From positions 1 through 24,484 of the forward strand of contig WJIN01000211.1 in the NCBI GenBank assembly GCA_014730295.1: a stretch of DNA of 24,484 nucleotides, given 5' to 3'. The translations under genes and the position numbers were made by a program. Below, piece after piece: positions 15,374 through 24,201 of this stretch; positions within the stretch are counted from its first letter, which is position 1; every line of letters begins with the position of its first letter. The notes under the pieces were generated by a model. That model was given only the letters and a program-made list of their open reading frames with translations, made no database searches and was not told the DNA's origin. This stretch comes from Promethearchaeota archaeon (GTDB taxonomy: Archaea > Asgardarchaeota > Lokiarchaeia > Sigynarchaeales > SOKP01).

Positions 15374-16435
15374 ATGACTGAAATATTAATTACAGGGGGG
15401 GCAGGTTTTATTGGATCCTATATTGCTGAAGATTTCGCGTCGAAGACGAAAGCAAATAGCATCACCATTATTGATAATTTAGCAAGAGATAAAATATTTC
15501 ATCATTGCTCTGAAAAAGAATTAGATAATAATCTCTCTATTCTTAAGAGTTATGGTAATATTAGAATATTTAAAAAAGATTTAAGAGATTATAAGTTTAT
15601 AAAAAATTTAGTTCAAGAAACCAATTTTGACTACATATTTCATGCTTCTGGGCAGACGGCAGTAAGTTTTTCGATAGAAAACCCAATTATCGACTTTGAA
15701 CATAACGTAAGAGTCACGATGAATCTATTAGAAGCTATCCGGATATCGAATTCAAATCCCAAATTGTTTTATTTTTCAACCAATAAAGTCTTCGGAAGGA
15801 ATGTGAACGAGCTTGAAATAACCCAAAAGGAAACTCGATATGTATTTAGAGATCCGACATTTCAGGGAATATCTGAAAGCTTTCCGGTTATTAATACCCA
15901 ACATAGCCCCTATGGAACTTCTAAGCTATGTTCAGAGTTATATATCCAAGAATATGATTATACTTATGATATAGATTATTTAATTATTAGAATGTCTTGT
16001 ATATACGGACCTCGTCAATGTGGTATGGAAGCTCAAGGATGGGTCTCACATATCATAAAAAATGCCCTTCGGAATGAACCAATAACGATATTTGGGGATG
16101 GAAAACAAGTAAGAGATATTCTCTATATAACAGACCTTTTGAAATTTATTGAGTTAATCTTGAAAAAAGATGTGGGAAATGAAATTTTTAACATCGGAGG
16201 TGGAATGAATAATACTATCTCAATTTTAGAATTAATTGGATTTTTGGAAAAAATTCTAGATGAGAATATTATTTATGCCTTTGAAAATTGGAGAATTGCA
16301 GACCAAAAGATCTATGTTTCTGATATATCTAAAGCTATAGAATTGGTTGGATGGAAACCTAAAATAAGCCTTGAATTAGGAATTAATAAGATGATCGAAT
16401 GGTATCAAGATAATAGGAATTACTTAATTTTTTGA
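15374..16435 (+). CDS. rfbE: CDP-paratose 2-epimerase-like extended SDR
   Basis: 353 residues from ATG 15374. I prefer this start to a GTG at 15350 because the Rossmann motif ILITGGAGFIGS then sits at the usual place; with the GTG the protein would be 361. Seen: G-x-x-G-x-x-G, HASGQTAV, FSTNKVFGRN (Thr/Asn variant of the catalytic Ser/Thr loop), YGTSK (the Tyr-x-x-x-Lys pair), and SCIYGPRQCGMEAQGWVSHII, then FGDGKQVRDILYITDL. The NKVFG, CIYGPRQ-x-G and GW-V-x-H-I blocks resemble CDP-tyvelose/CDP-paratose 2-epimerase rather than GalE. It needs NAD+ and acts on a nucleotide-linked sugar in the cytoplasm. No paratose synthase or glycosyltransferase is adjacent, so the natural sugar is unclear. 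Confidence 0.75.
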   Translation: MTEILITGGAGFIGSYIAEDFASKTKANSITIIDNLARDKIFHHCSEKELDNNLSILKSYGNIRIFKKDLRDYKFIKNLVQETNFDYIFHASGQTAVSFSIENPIIDFEHNVRVTMNLLEAIRISNSNPKLFYFSTNKVFGRNVNELEITQKETRYVFRDPTFQGISESFPVINTQHSPYGTSKLCSELYIQEYDYTYDIDYLIIRMSCIYGPRQCGMEAQGWVSHIIKNALRNEPITIFGDGKQVRDILYITDLLKFIELILKKDVGNEIFNIGGGMNNTISILELIGFLEKILDENIIYAFENWRIADQKIYVSDISKAIELVGWKPKISLELGINKMIEWYQDNRNYLIF

Positions 16436-16450
16436 TAGTTTCCAAAACTG

Positions 16451-16462
16451 GAAATATTTAAA
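16451..16462 (+). promoter_or_regulatory. TATA-like box of the GPH transporter gene
   Basis: GAAATATTTAAA lies just after the epimerase stop, with a predicted start about 25 bp on and a leader of about 58 nt. The same ATATTTAAA word occurs before other genes here (orc1/cdc6, hppA). Confidence 0.35.
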
Positions 16463-16530
16463 CGCAGCAGAGAAAAAATAAACCTTAAATAGTGAAAAAT
16501 CCATTCTTAATTATTATCTAAATTAATTTA

Positions 16531-16536
16531 GGAGAT
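16531..16536 (+). promoter_or_regulatory. Shine-Dalgarno site of the GPH transporter gene
   Basis: GGAGAT ends 4 bp before the ATG at 16541, one of the few clear SD sites in the window; it supports this start. Confidence 0.5.
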
Positions 16537-16540
16537 ATTT

Positions 16541-17968
16541 ATGAGTGAAGATAGATCTACAAAAAAATTACGTCTATTTTTTAGCTTAAATGGTTTCCCA
16601 GACCAAATGACATATCAATTTTTTACGTTAACAATATTTGGGTACTATTTCGCCGTTGTAGGTATTCCCACACCGTATATGTGGATTGGCTATACTATCT
16701 GGGGGTTATGGAATGCTTTTAATGATCCTCTTATGGGTTATCTCTCTGATAAAAAGAAATTCGGAAAATTTGGGAAAAGAAAGTTCTTTATTATGGTTGC
16801 TTTCATCCCCTTATGTTTAATGATGATTTTTCTATTCACCTCACCGCTCGAACCAATCGGCATAGAATGGAGATTTTTCTATTTTCTTGGTATAATGATG
16901 TTATTTGAATTAATTTATACGGCTTTTGATGTGAATGTGAAAGCTTTATTCCCTGAAATGTGGCCCACAGAAGAAGAACGTTCAAAGACGAATATGTTTT
17001 TGAGAATTCTAACGATAGTCGCTATATTAGCGGCTTTTCTTATCCCCACCATTATACCCCCAATTAATCCAGATTTTGAACAAGCTCAACTCAATCCGCA
17101 AAATGCACAATTAACTTATATAATTAATGGAGCAATAATAGGCGCTATAGTGCTAGTTATCGGAGCATTTTTTATTCTCAAAGGTATTAAAGAGACTAAA
17201 GAGACACAAGTTCAATTAGAAAAGAGACCAAAATTTTTCCAATCTCTAAAAATAACATTAAAAAATAAAAATTTCTTGTTATTGGTCCTTGCAAATATGA
17301 TGACCTGGTACGTCCTTACCATAATGACATCAATCTTCCAATTTTACGTTCAATATGTTTTAGGAATAACAGATACCAATCCCGCATTCGGAATTTTTAA
17401 AACTTTCTTCTATTATGGTTTCTCGATAATTCTCGCTTTCTTGGTAGCTGTAATATGCATGCCTATACATAAAAAACTCGGACAAAAATATGGGATGCGA
17501 AATGGATTTATTCTGACGATGGTGATAATGGGTTTAACGTTCCTTTTGTTTTTACTCCTGTCAAACAACATTATAAGTCACATTTTCGGAATTGTGATTG
17601 CTGGAGCAATTGGATTTGGACTTTCTGGCATTCTATTTTATTTTGATATCCTTATGGGTGATGTTATTGATCAAGATCAGCTTGAAAGTGGTATGAAGAG
17701 ATCGGCTAGTTTCTACGGAACAAATGCGTTTGTACATAGATTTTCAATTATTCTATTTATTTCCTCCGTAGTATTTACCTTTCAATATACTCCTTGGTCA
17801 AGTAGTTTTGGAATTACAAATCCAGCATTAGTTTCACTGCCATTAAAGCTGTTATTTTCCGTCGGTCCGGCAATCGCTTGCTTTATAGCACTGATATTTA
17901 TGTATTTTTATGATTTACACGGCGAAGAATTGAAAAAAGTAAGAGATCAGCTAAGTGTTGCTCCATAA
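16541..17968 (+). CDS. GPH-type MFS transporter
   Basis: 475 residues, about 12 hydrophobic helices. The N-terminal part has NAFNDPLMGYLSDKKKFGKFGKRKFFIM, close to the GPH (glycoside-pentoside-hexuronide:cation symporter, MelB-like) loop 2-3 signature with N-D-P and Lys/Arg-rich fork. A later FWDVNVK-like segment, FDVNVKALFPEMW, is a typical GPH feature in which the Asp/Asn set binds the cation and substrate. The central cytoplasmic loop (KGIKETKETQVQLEKRPKFF) and the repeated GI..G helices follow the two-domain layout. It probably moves a sugar or glycoside across the membrane; many archaeal members are uncharacterised. It follows the sugar epimerase by 106 bp, which may reflect a shared sugar-related role, but it has its own promoter. 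Confidence 0.8.
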   Translation: MSEDRSTKKLRLFFSLNGFPDQMTYQFFTLTIFGYYFAVVGIPTPYMWIGYTIWGLWNAFNDPLMGYLSDKKKFGKFGKRKFFIMVAFIPLCLMMIFLFTSPLEPIGIEWRFFYFLGIMMLFELIYTAFDVNVKALFPEMWPTEEERSKTNMFLRILTIVAILAAFLIPTIIPPINPDFEQAQLNPQNAQLTYIINGAIIGAIVLVIGAFFILKGIKETKETQVQLEKRPKFFQSLKITLKNKNFLLLVLANMMTWYVLTIMTSIFQFYVQYVLGITDTNPAFGIFKTFFYYGFSIILAFLVAVICMPIHKKLGQKYGMRNGFILTMVIMGLTFLLFLLLSNNIISHIFGIVIAGAIGFGLSGILFYFDILMGDVIDQDQLESGMKRSASFYGTNAFVHRFSIILFISSVVFTFQYTPWSSSFGITNPALVSLPLKLLFSVGPAIACFIALIFMYFYDLHGEELKKVRDQLSVAP

Positions 17969-18272
17969 ATTACATCGTTTTTAACTAATATTAATTTCTT
18001 TGTTTCTTTTTTTTAATGATGTAGTGTAAACCTTTATTTTTGGAAAAATCAAATTCCCTTAAATACCCAGTTAATATCTTTTTAGCAAAACCTAACACAG
18101 ATTGGATGAGTCTGGGTTTATCTCATTTACTTTATAAACTTTGGCTTATTAAATGTTATATAATATCTACTAAAAAATGAATAATATTTAAATGGAGTTC
18201 GCTAATAGTTTAAATATTACATTTTTATATCAAAAAAATATACAAAAAACTATATTGAAAACGTGAAAAAAT
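17969..18272. other. 304-bp intergenic region upstream of H+-PPase with two stem-loops
   Basis: No gene is visible. TACATCGTT (17971-17979) pairs with AATGATGTA (18015-18023) around a T-rich loop, likely the MFS terminator zone (T-tract TTTCTTTTTTTT at 18003-18014). A second structure pairs ACCCAG (18065-18070) with CTGGGT (18112-18117). TATA-like boxes at 18182-18193 (ATTTAAAT) and 18221-18230 (TTTTATAT) are the promoter candidates for hppA. Confidence 0.5.
18221..18230 (+). promoter_or_regulatory. TATA-like box of hppA
   Basis: ATTTTTATAT is centred about 46 bp before the ATG at 18273, giving a start near 18252 and a leader of about 20 nt. Confidence 0.35.
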
Positions 18273-20375
18273 ATGGAAAAATTACTATTATTACTACCAT
18301 TGATATCTGGAGTAGTCGCAATTTTACTTGCGCTATACTTTGCCAAATTAGTGATGGCGGAAGATCCAGGAAATGAAAGAATGCAAGAAGTATCAGGTTA
18401 TATCGAAAGTGGAGCTAAAACGTTTATAAAAGTCCAATATAAAGTACTCGCTGTGTTCGTTATTGCGCTTGCCGTTGCATTATATTTTGTTCCAGATTTA
18501 AGCTTAGGACACGTCATCTCTTATTTAATAGGATGTGCCGGATCGATGTGGGCTGGATGGTTTGGCATGATAATAGGCGTTAAATCGAATGCAAGAGCTG
18601 CACAAGGATGCACGGTTAGTACAAAAAAAGGATTTGACATATCGTTTTTCGGAGGTGCTGTAATGGGTCTTGCAGTAGTGGGAGTTGCCCTTATAGGAAT
18701 CTCGGCAATATATTGGATCCTTGGTGAACCAACAGAAGGACCTTTATATGTATTAGGTTTTAGTTTTGGTGCAAGCAGTATCGCTCTATTTATGAAGTGT
18801 GGTGGTGGCATATATACGAAAACAGCAGATGTAGGTGCTGATCTAGTTGGAAAAGCGGAATATAATCTACCTGAGGATGATCCACGTAATCCAGCATCTA
18901 TTGCTGATAATGTTGGTGATAATGTAGGAGACATTGCAGGTATGGGAAGCGATTTATTTGACTCCTATGTTGCGTCTATTGTCGCAGCAATGCTTCTATC
19001 TATCTTTCTTACATTAAACGACTCAACAAATAGAATATATTTTACGATTCTACCCATACTTCTTTCTGCATTTGGTCTATTTGCCTCTATCATTGGAATT
19101 TATGCGATTAAACGGTGGAAAACCGGAGATCCAAGCAAGTTATTGAATAATGGAACATATATCGCCACAGTTTCATTTATTCTTTTGGCGCTTGTATGTG
19201 TAGGAATCTTGTCAATTTTCGTCACAGATCCCCAAGATATGACATTTTTATGGGCATTATGGGCTTGTGCTGCGATTGGTCTTTTTAGTGGGATAGTTAT
19301 TGGTTTTACGAGTGATTATTACACAAGAGAGGATAAAAAACCAACTCGCGAAATGGCCCACGCTGCTCAAGAAGGAGATGCTGTCGTAATTCTAAGTGGG
19401 TTTTCTTATGGGCTTGTGAGTGTAGTCCCTCCTGCTTTAGGTATTGTAGCTGCTATGGCGTTCTCATATTTGATTCCATACATATTAGTTGGAACATTTA
19501 CCGCGGGTGTATTTGGTGTTTCTATTGCAGCGGTTGGAATGTTATCCATAGTGGGAACAATCGTCTCGAATGATGCGTATGGTCCTATTTGTGATAATGC
19601 CAGAGGAATTGCTGAACAAGGAGACTTAGGAGAAGAGGTCATTCGGGAAGCAGATAGGTTAGATATGGCAGGCAATACGGCTAAAGCAATTACAAAAGGT
19701 TATGCAATCGGAGCAGCTAATCTCACAGTATTAGCGTTACTATTTTCGTTCTCTCAAGATGCTGGTGCTGCAATTACTAATAATATAAATCTACTGAATG
19801 TATCAGTGTTAATCGGAGCTTTTATTGGAGTGGTTGCACCTGCATTATTTTCTGCCGTTTTAATTTTAGCGGTCCAAAGAAACGCAGCATTGATGGTCGA
19901 TGAGATTCGAAGACAATTTGAAGAAGATCCAGGAATATTAAAAGGGGAAACAGCCGCAGATTTTAATAAATGCATTGATATTGCAACGAAAGGTGCCCTT
20001 AAGGAGTTAATAATTCCAAGTATTATTTCAATCGCAATACCTCTAGCAGTTGGACTTATCTTCGGAGTTGCCTCTTTAGGTGCATTCTTAGCGGGTTCTA
20101 TTCTTTCAGGATTCGTGTTTGCAATATTTATGGCAAATAGCGGAGGTGCTTGGGATAATGCTAAAAAATGGATTGAAGATGGAAACTTAGGCGGCAAAGG
20201 CACTGATGCACACAAGGCGTCTATTACTGGAGATACAGTGGGAGATCCTTTTAAAGATACAGCAGGGCCTAGTATCAACACTCTCTTGGTGGTAATGTCT
20301 CTAACTGCTAGTATTTTCATTGGGTTATTCTTAGTGATCGGCAATGGAACAGGTCTCTTAGGAGCATTATTCTAA
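18273..20375 (+). CDS. hppA: K+-independent membrane H+-translocating pyrophosphatase
   Basis: 700 residues, full length for the family with about 16 membrane helices. The substrate site DVGADLVGK is at 186-194, followed by DDPRNPASIADNVGDNVGDIAGMGSDLFDSY, the acidic Mg-PPi motif. The third acidic motif appears near the C-terminus as KASITGDTVGDPFKDTAGPS. In the GNT-A-K-A-I-T-K-G segment (K471, T474) both positions are those of K+-independent enzymes; K+-dependent and Na+-pumping forms have Ala and Gly there. So this enzyme should hydrolyse PPi and pump H+ without K+ activation. It faces the cytoplasm with its active site. A hairpin and T-tract follow the stop, and the PAS gene begins 118 bp later. 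Confidence 0.95.
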   Translation: MEKLLLLLPLISGVVAILLALYFAKLVMAEDPGNERMQEVSGYIESGAKTFIKVQYKVLAVFVIALAVALYFVPDLSLGHVISYLIGCAGSMWAGWFGMIIGVKSNARAAQGCTVSTKKGFDISFFGGAVMGLAVVGVALIGISAIYWILGEPTEGPLYVLGFSFGASSIALFMKCGGGIYTKTADVGADLVGKAEYNLPEDDPRNPASIADNVGDNVGDIAGMGSDLFDSYVASIVAAMLLSIFLTLNDSTNRIYFTILPILLSAFGLFASIIGIYAIKRWKTGDPSKLLNNGTYIATVSFILLALVCVGILSIFVTDPQDMTFLWALWACAAIGLFSGIVIGFTSDYYTREDKKPTREMAHAAQEGDAVVILSGFSYGLVSVVPPALGIVAAMAFSYLIPYILVGTFTAGVFGVSIAAVGMLSIVGTIVSNDAYGPICDNARGIAEQGDLGEEVIREADRLDMAGNTAKAITKGYAIGAANLTVLALLFSFSQDAGAAITNNINLLNVSVLIGAFIGVVAPALFSAVLILAVQRNAALMVDEIRRQFEEDPGILKGETAADFNKCIDIATKGALKELIIPSIISIAIPLAVGLIFGVASLGAFLAGSILSGFVFAIFMANSGGAWDNAKKWIEDGNLGGKGTDAHKASITGDTVGDPFKDTAGPSINTLLVVMSLTASIFIGLFLVIGNGTGLLGALF

Positions 20376-20404
20376 AAATAATGTCCATAAAAATCAATAA
20401 TAAA

Positions 20405-20432
20405 TAGAAATCTCAATTTCTTTTTCTTTTTA
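20405..20432 (+). terminator. Terminator after hppA
   Basis: AGAAAT-CTCA-ATTTCT (20406-20421) is a 6-bp stem with a four-base loop followed by TTTTCTTTTTATAT. It sits 30 bp after the hppA stop and would end the hppA transcript before the PAS gene. Confidence 0.5.
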
Positions 20433-20492
20433 TATCTTAATTTTTATTGATATTCTCAAAAAAAATATATCTCTTCTTATATTAATGCTTTC

Positions 20493-20837
20493 ATGGGAAA
20501 AAATAGCATAAATAATGAACTTCTTCGAGCGATTATTGAATCTATTCCAGCAGAGATTGTTGTAATTGATAATAATCATAAAATCTTTTTAACAAACAAA
20601 TTCGCTCGAAAAAAGTACTCAAATTCCTCCATCAAATTAAGAGAGGGAAATTCAATATTCGCATGCCATAAAAAAAAAACAAGTCATCGGATTATTCAAA
20701 ACGCATATAATGAATTAAAGAAAGGTAAAGATAAGGTTTTTATTTATAATTCTAATGAAACGGGGAAAGCTGTGTATTTAATCGCGGTTCGGGATGCTGA
20801 GAAAAATATTATAGGATATTATGAATGGTTTGAGTAG
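20493..20837 (+). CDS. Single-domain PAS protein
   Basis: 114 residues that are all one PAS domain. ELLRAIIESIPAEIVVIDNNHKIFLTNKFARKKY is the usual first part (helix, S-I-P-A, strand, D-N-N-H). A CHKKKTSHRIIQNAYNELKKGK segment gives the Cys-His-x-K signature of the PAS_10/DUF438-type branch seen in archaeal and clostridial proteins, and VYLIAVRDAEKNIIGYYEWFE is the last strand pair. There is no kinase, HTH or other output domain, so it must act on a partner by binding a ligand or metal. The His-Cys pair near 55 (FACHKKK) could bind a cofactor, which is inference. Promoter is in the 118 bp behind the hppA terminator. Confidence 0.75.
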   Translation: MGKNSINNELLRAIIESIPAEIVVIDNNHKIFLTNKFARKKYSNSSIKLREGNSIFACHKKKTSHRIIQNAYNELKKGKDKVFIYNSNETGKAVYLIAVRDAEKNIIGYYEWFE

Positions 20838-20881
20838 AATTATTCCTTTCTGTGAATTTCAAATAGTATTTACTAAACCAA

Positions 20882-21751
20882 TTAGTTTTTTTTCCATGGA
20901 ATGAGTTTAGATGTTTTTTTCATATATTCCTTATATTGTGGACGGCGTTTAAGATTTCTCTCATCCATAAGAGGGATGCTTACAAAAATAAATAAGACAG
21001 TTATTCCAATTGGTCCGATGATAGTCCACCAGAAATCTAAATTTGAAGCGAGCGCAAAGCAATACAATCCCCACCAAAATAAAATCTCTCCGAAATAGTT
21101 CGGATGTCTTGAATATTTCCATAAACCTTCTTTCATAATCTTTTTGTGGCTCTCCCGTTTTTCAATGAACTTTTTGAGCTGTTTATCTGCCACACTTTCA
21201 ATTACAATCGCTAAAAAAGTTATTGAAATCGCAAATATATCTACGTAGGTAAAGTAAGCCCTACTTTCAACTAAGGATGGAAATAGCGATAAGCAACCTA
21301 AATAAACTAGTATGGTTGGCATAAATTGAATCCCGAAAAGGTTAATCAGCCAAAAAAGTTTGGGATTGTTATTTCTATACATGCGATATCTCCAATCCTC
21401 ATCTTTTAAACCTTGCCAATTCTGTGCCCAGTTCCAAGTTAATCGCATTCCCCAGACGAAAGTTAATGATAGTACCCCGATTTTTCTTATTAAATTTCCA
21501 GAAAATGGATTAATGATAAAAAAATATAATGCGATGAATATAGGTGCTACACTCCAATAAGGATCGTAAAGGCTTGCGTTAGTATAAATCGAGCTAAACA
21601 TATATACCACTAAAGTTGCGACTACATCGCAGATCAATACAATTATTAAAGGATGTAAAAATTGTATATAAATCCCAGTTAGAAACGCTGAAATAAAAGC
21701 TACGGCATAGGTTAGTAAAACGACCAGAAGAGAGGTTGTTTCTTCCTTCAT
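20882..21751 (-). CDS. DUF1295/steroid 5-alpha-reductase-like membrane protein
   Basis: 289 residues with about seven hydrophobic helices. TNASLYDPYWSVAPIF (about 57-72) is the DUF1295 N-terminal signature, and the cytoplasmic loop KESHKKIMKEGLWKYSRHPNYFGEILFWWGLYCFAL (G-L-W-x-Y-S-R-H-P-N-Y-F-G-E) is the conserved C-terminal NADPH/SAM-binding signature of the DUF1295 and isoprenylcysteine methyltransferase-like superfamily. RRPQYKEYMKKTSKLIPWKK ends it, as usual. Members reduce or methylate lipids, sterol-like or isoprenoid substrates; for archaeal ones the substrate is unknown. It is divergent from the RNase P RNA, 126 bp away. Confidence 0.78.
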   Translation of the reverse strand: MKEETTSLLVVLLTYAVAFISAFLTGIYIQFLHPLIIVLICDVVATLVVYMFSSIYTNASLYDPYWSVAPIFIALYFFIINPFSGNLIRKIGVLSLTFVWGMRLTWNWAQNWQGLKDEDWRYRMYRNNNPKLFWLINLFGIQFMPTILVYLGCLSLFPSLVESRAYFTYVDIFAISITFLAIVIESVADKQLKKFIEKRESHKKIMKEGLWKYSRHPNYFGEILFWWGLYCFALASNLDFWWTIIGPIGITVLFIFVSIPLMDERNLKRRPQYKEYMKKTSKLIPWKKN

Positions 21752-21844
21752 TAAATTAATCCCAAATTGTAAATATATCCAAATAGTAGAATTAATAATA
21801 ATAGATTTAATTTAAAATTTCATTGAAACAATGCCCAAATGAAA

Positions 21845-21854
21845 AAAAATTTAT
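21845..21854 (+). promoter_or_regulatory. TATA-like box of RNase P RNA
   Basis: AAAATTTATT, with an A-rich stretch before it, is centred about 28 bp before the predicted RNA start at 21878. Confidence 0.4.
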
Positions 21855-21877
21855 TCCATCCAAAATTATATTTAATT

Positions 21878-22205
21878 GACAGATGAGATTTGGGGCTGAC
21901 GGTGGGCATTGACTCGCTGAGGAACCTCACCTCACACTCCAAGCAAGGAATGGAAGAATCCATGATGGTGAAAACCATATTTCAGTAATAGAAACGGCAC
22001 CGCCTTCATATCGATATTAATGACTTGGAATTAAGCCAATGAAATGATGTGAGGGAGTGGTTGAAACGAGCTGAAACCTTGGTGCAAGACCAAATGAAAG
22101 CGTAGGAACTTGGAGCCAGCTTTAGGTAGGTCGCTTAGTTTGATGCCTCACCAGTGTTCCGGCGACGGAGCCTGTACAGAAAGGTGGGTATAAATCTCAG
22201 CTGTC
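21878..22205 (+). ncRNA. rnpB: Archaeal RNase P RNA
   Basis: About 328 nt. The ends form helix P1: GACAG (21878-21882) pairs with CTGUC (22201-22205), a 2-nt internal loop follows, then GAGATTT (21885-21891) pairs with AAATCTC (22192-22198). The conserved GAGGAA block is at 21919-21924 and ACAGAAA at 22176-22182. Helix P4 forms between CTCACCT (21926-21932) and AGGTGGG (22182-22188), seven pairs with one G-U. AGTAATAGAAACGGCACCGCC-like sequence (21984-22004) matches the conserved CR-II/III region. These signatures in the right order and distance make RNase P RNA by far the best reading. It is the RNA catalyst of tRNA 5' processing. No tRNA gene is next to it. Confidence 0.85.
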
Positions 22206-22305
22206 GTTCTATTGTCATTTTTATTATTAACAAACCTTTATAATTTTAAATCTTTTTTAACACACATAAGTTAGTTTTATATTTCACCTCAACGAAAATG
22301 ATATT

Positions 22306-23571
22306 ATGTCAAAAAAGAATGAAGTTTCAAGGCGGACATTATGGTCCATAATACTGCTTAGTTTCTCTGGAGAGCTTGCGTGGGCTGTAGAAAATCAATA
22401 CTTTAATGTTTTTATATATCAGGAACTAGCCCCAGAGCCTCTATTTGTCTCGCTTATGGTTGGAATAACCGCGGCCGTGTCCACTTTCACTACAATATTG
22501 ATGGGTACACTAAGTGATGTAAAAGGAAAAAGAAAACCCTTTTTATTAGTGGGATATATATTTTGGACAATCACGACAGCGATATTTCCTCTTGCAGGAT
22601 ATTTAAGGCCTGTTTGGTTAGGAGTGACAATAGCGATCTTATTTGATTCCATTATGTCGTTTTTTGGAGCAACGGCGAATGATGCTGCTCTTAACGCATA
22701 CGTAACAGATGTGACTACCTTGGAAAATCGTGGAAAAGTTGGCTCAGTTAAGGAAATAATGTTTCTTTTGGGCGTTTTAGTAGTCTATGGCGCAGGAGGT
22801 CCCTTAATTGAATTATTCGATATATACATTTTTTTCTACATTGTAGCTATTATTGTGGGTATTATAGGGATCCCTGGAGCGCTACTTACTCCAGAACCTG
22901 ATCTTTCCCCATCGAACCTATCTTATTGGGAAAGTATTAAGACTACATACACCAAAGAAGCACTATTCAAAAACAAGAATTTCTTTAAGATTCTCGTCAG
23001 TACGGGTTTATGGGGGATTGCATTTAATGTTTTTTTTCCATATGTACTCATTTACTTAGATACTGACTTAAATATTGATATTGGTCTTGCCTCAATTCTA
23101 ATCTTTATTGCACTTCTAGTTTCGATTATCTTAGCATTTCCGGTTGGCAAGTTAGTGGATAAGATAGGAAGAAAGCAAGTAGCTCTCCTAGCTGTTTTGA
23201 TAGAATCTGTTGCGCTCTTTCTTTTTGCTTTATCTGGTAAAAATGTGCTCTTTCTAGCAATAACATCAATATTCTGGGTATTTGCTATGCTCTCGTATAA
23301 TATCGCATCCAGAACTTGGTTAAAAGATCTCTATCCAGAAGAAAAGCGGGGTCAATTCCATGGATTTTATCTTTTTTTCAACGTTTTTCTTGGTATGACT
23401 ATAGGACCATTTATTGGAGGCGTTGTAGCTAGAGCATTTGGTTCTGATTACGTAAATGAATATGGAGTCCCTGGGTATACACCATCCATGTGGGTATTCA
23501 TATTCGCAGCGATATTAATGCTTCTAGCTCTTATACCACTAATTAGTGCTAAAGAGTCCAAAGAAAGATAA
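22306..23571 (+). CDS. MFS transporter, GPH/sucrose-type-like
   Basis: 421 residues with about 12 hydrophobic helices. MGTLSDVKGKRKPFLLVGYIFW (about 66-87) is the loop 2-3 MFS signature (G-x-L-x-D-x-x-G-x-R/K). DAALNAYVTDVTTLENRGKVGS resembles the helix 5 region of sugar MFS proteins, and ASRTWLKDLYPEEKRGQFHGFYLFFNVFLGMTIGP has the second-half signature. The family cannot be set precisely: it is similar in layout to the transporter at 16541 but not close in sequence. Substrate is unknown. It starts 100 bp after the RNase P RNA; T-rich sequence follows its stop. Confidence 0.75.
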   Translation: MSKKNEVSRRTLWSIILLSFSGELAWAVENQYFNVFIYQELAPEPLFVSLMVGITAAVSTFTTILMGTLSDVKGKRKPFLLVGYIFWTITTAIFPLAGYLRPVWLGVTIAILFDSIMSFFGATANDAALNAYVTDVTTLENRGKVGSVKEIMFLLGVLVVYGAGGPLIELFDIYIFFYIVAIIVGIIGIPGALLTPEPDLSPSNLSYWESIKTTYTKEALFKNKNFFKILVSTGLWGIAFNVFFPYVLIYLDTDLNIDIGLASILIFIALLVSIILAFPVGKLVDKIGRKQVALLAVLIESVALFLFALSGKNVLFLAITSIFWVFAMLSYNIASRTWLKDLYPEEKRGQFHGFYLFFNVFLGMTIGPFIGGVVARAFGSDYVNEYGVPGYTPSMWVFIFAAILMLLALIPLISAKESKER

Positions 23572-23730
23572 TCACCCTTTAAAAACATAATTTTTATTTT
23601 CTTATCTTTTTTCCACCACATCAAAAATTAAAAAGGAACTTATTCTGCTTGAAAAAACTATTTCAAAATAATTTTATTTTATTTCTTTACAAAAATATCA
23701 TCTTATTCAATATAAAACTGTGTATGAGAT

Positions 23731-24201
23731 ATGGTTATAGAATTAACTATTCCGCAAGTCTTACAAGGTACATTCAACCTCACCTTCGTATTGATCTCCT
23801 TTATAGTTGGTTTAACCATCCTTATAAAATAATTCACATCAAAGGATGTAAACTTCATAGCTATTGGAATTATTTGGATTGGAATTTCAACTCCATGGTT
23901 ACATGGTGCAATTGCATTTATATTACTCCTTTTTGATATTGAAATGGCTCAATCAATTAGATTCATTATCGCATATGCCTTTATACCTGTTATCACTGCT
24001 CTCTGGTTTAATACTTTTACTGATTTTGTTTACCAAGAACGCAAAAAGATGATTATCACAATTTTTTCGATAATTGCCCTAATTTCCGAAATAATATTCT
24101 TTATATTCTTATTTCTGGATCAAGAACAACTTATCGGAACTTTCAATTATGCGGAGGGAAAATATTTTACCCTTTTTCACACAGAAAGCCACGTCCTTTA
24201 G
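23731..24201 (+). pseudogene. Multi-pass membrane protein, internal stop and IS-truncated end
   Basis: From ATG 23731 the frame reads a membrane protein: helices near LTFVLISFIVGLTILIK, FIAIGIIWIGIS-TPW, FILLLF and so on. It has a TAA at 23830-23832, after ILIK, and then stays open in the same frame with TSKDVNFIAIGIIWIGIS to TAG at 24199-24201. The hydrophobic pattern runs across the stop, so this is one gene broken by a point change (TAA in place of a sense codon, perhaps Tyr). The last residues TESHVL are encoded by the hairpin of the IS200/IS605 element, which shows that the original 3' end was lost by insertion. The family is unknown to me; it looks like an Asgard-type membrane protein with at least five helices. 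A restart at 23944 could give an 85-residue fragment. Confidence 0.6.

Noticed and set aside
19754..20344. 196-codon minus-strand frame inside hppA
   Set aside because: It is antisense to strongly conserved hppA codons and has no recognisable domain.
23649..23936. 95-codon plus-strand frame before the IS element
   Set aside because: It is an out-of-frame reading of the membrane pseudogene that starts at 23731; the latter has membrane-protein character throughout.
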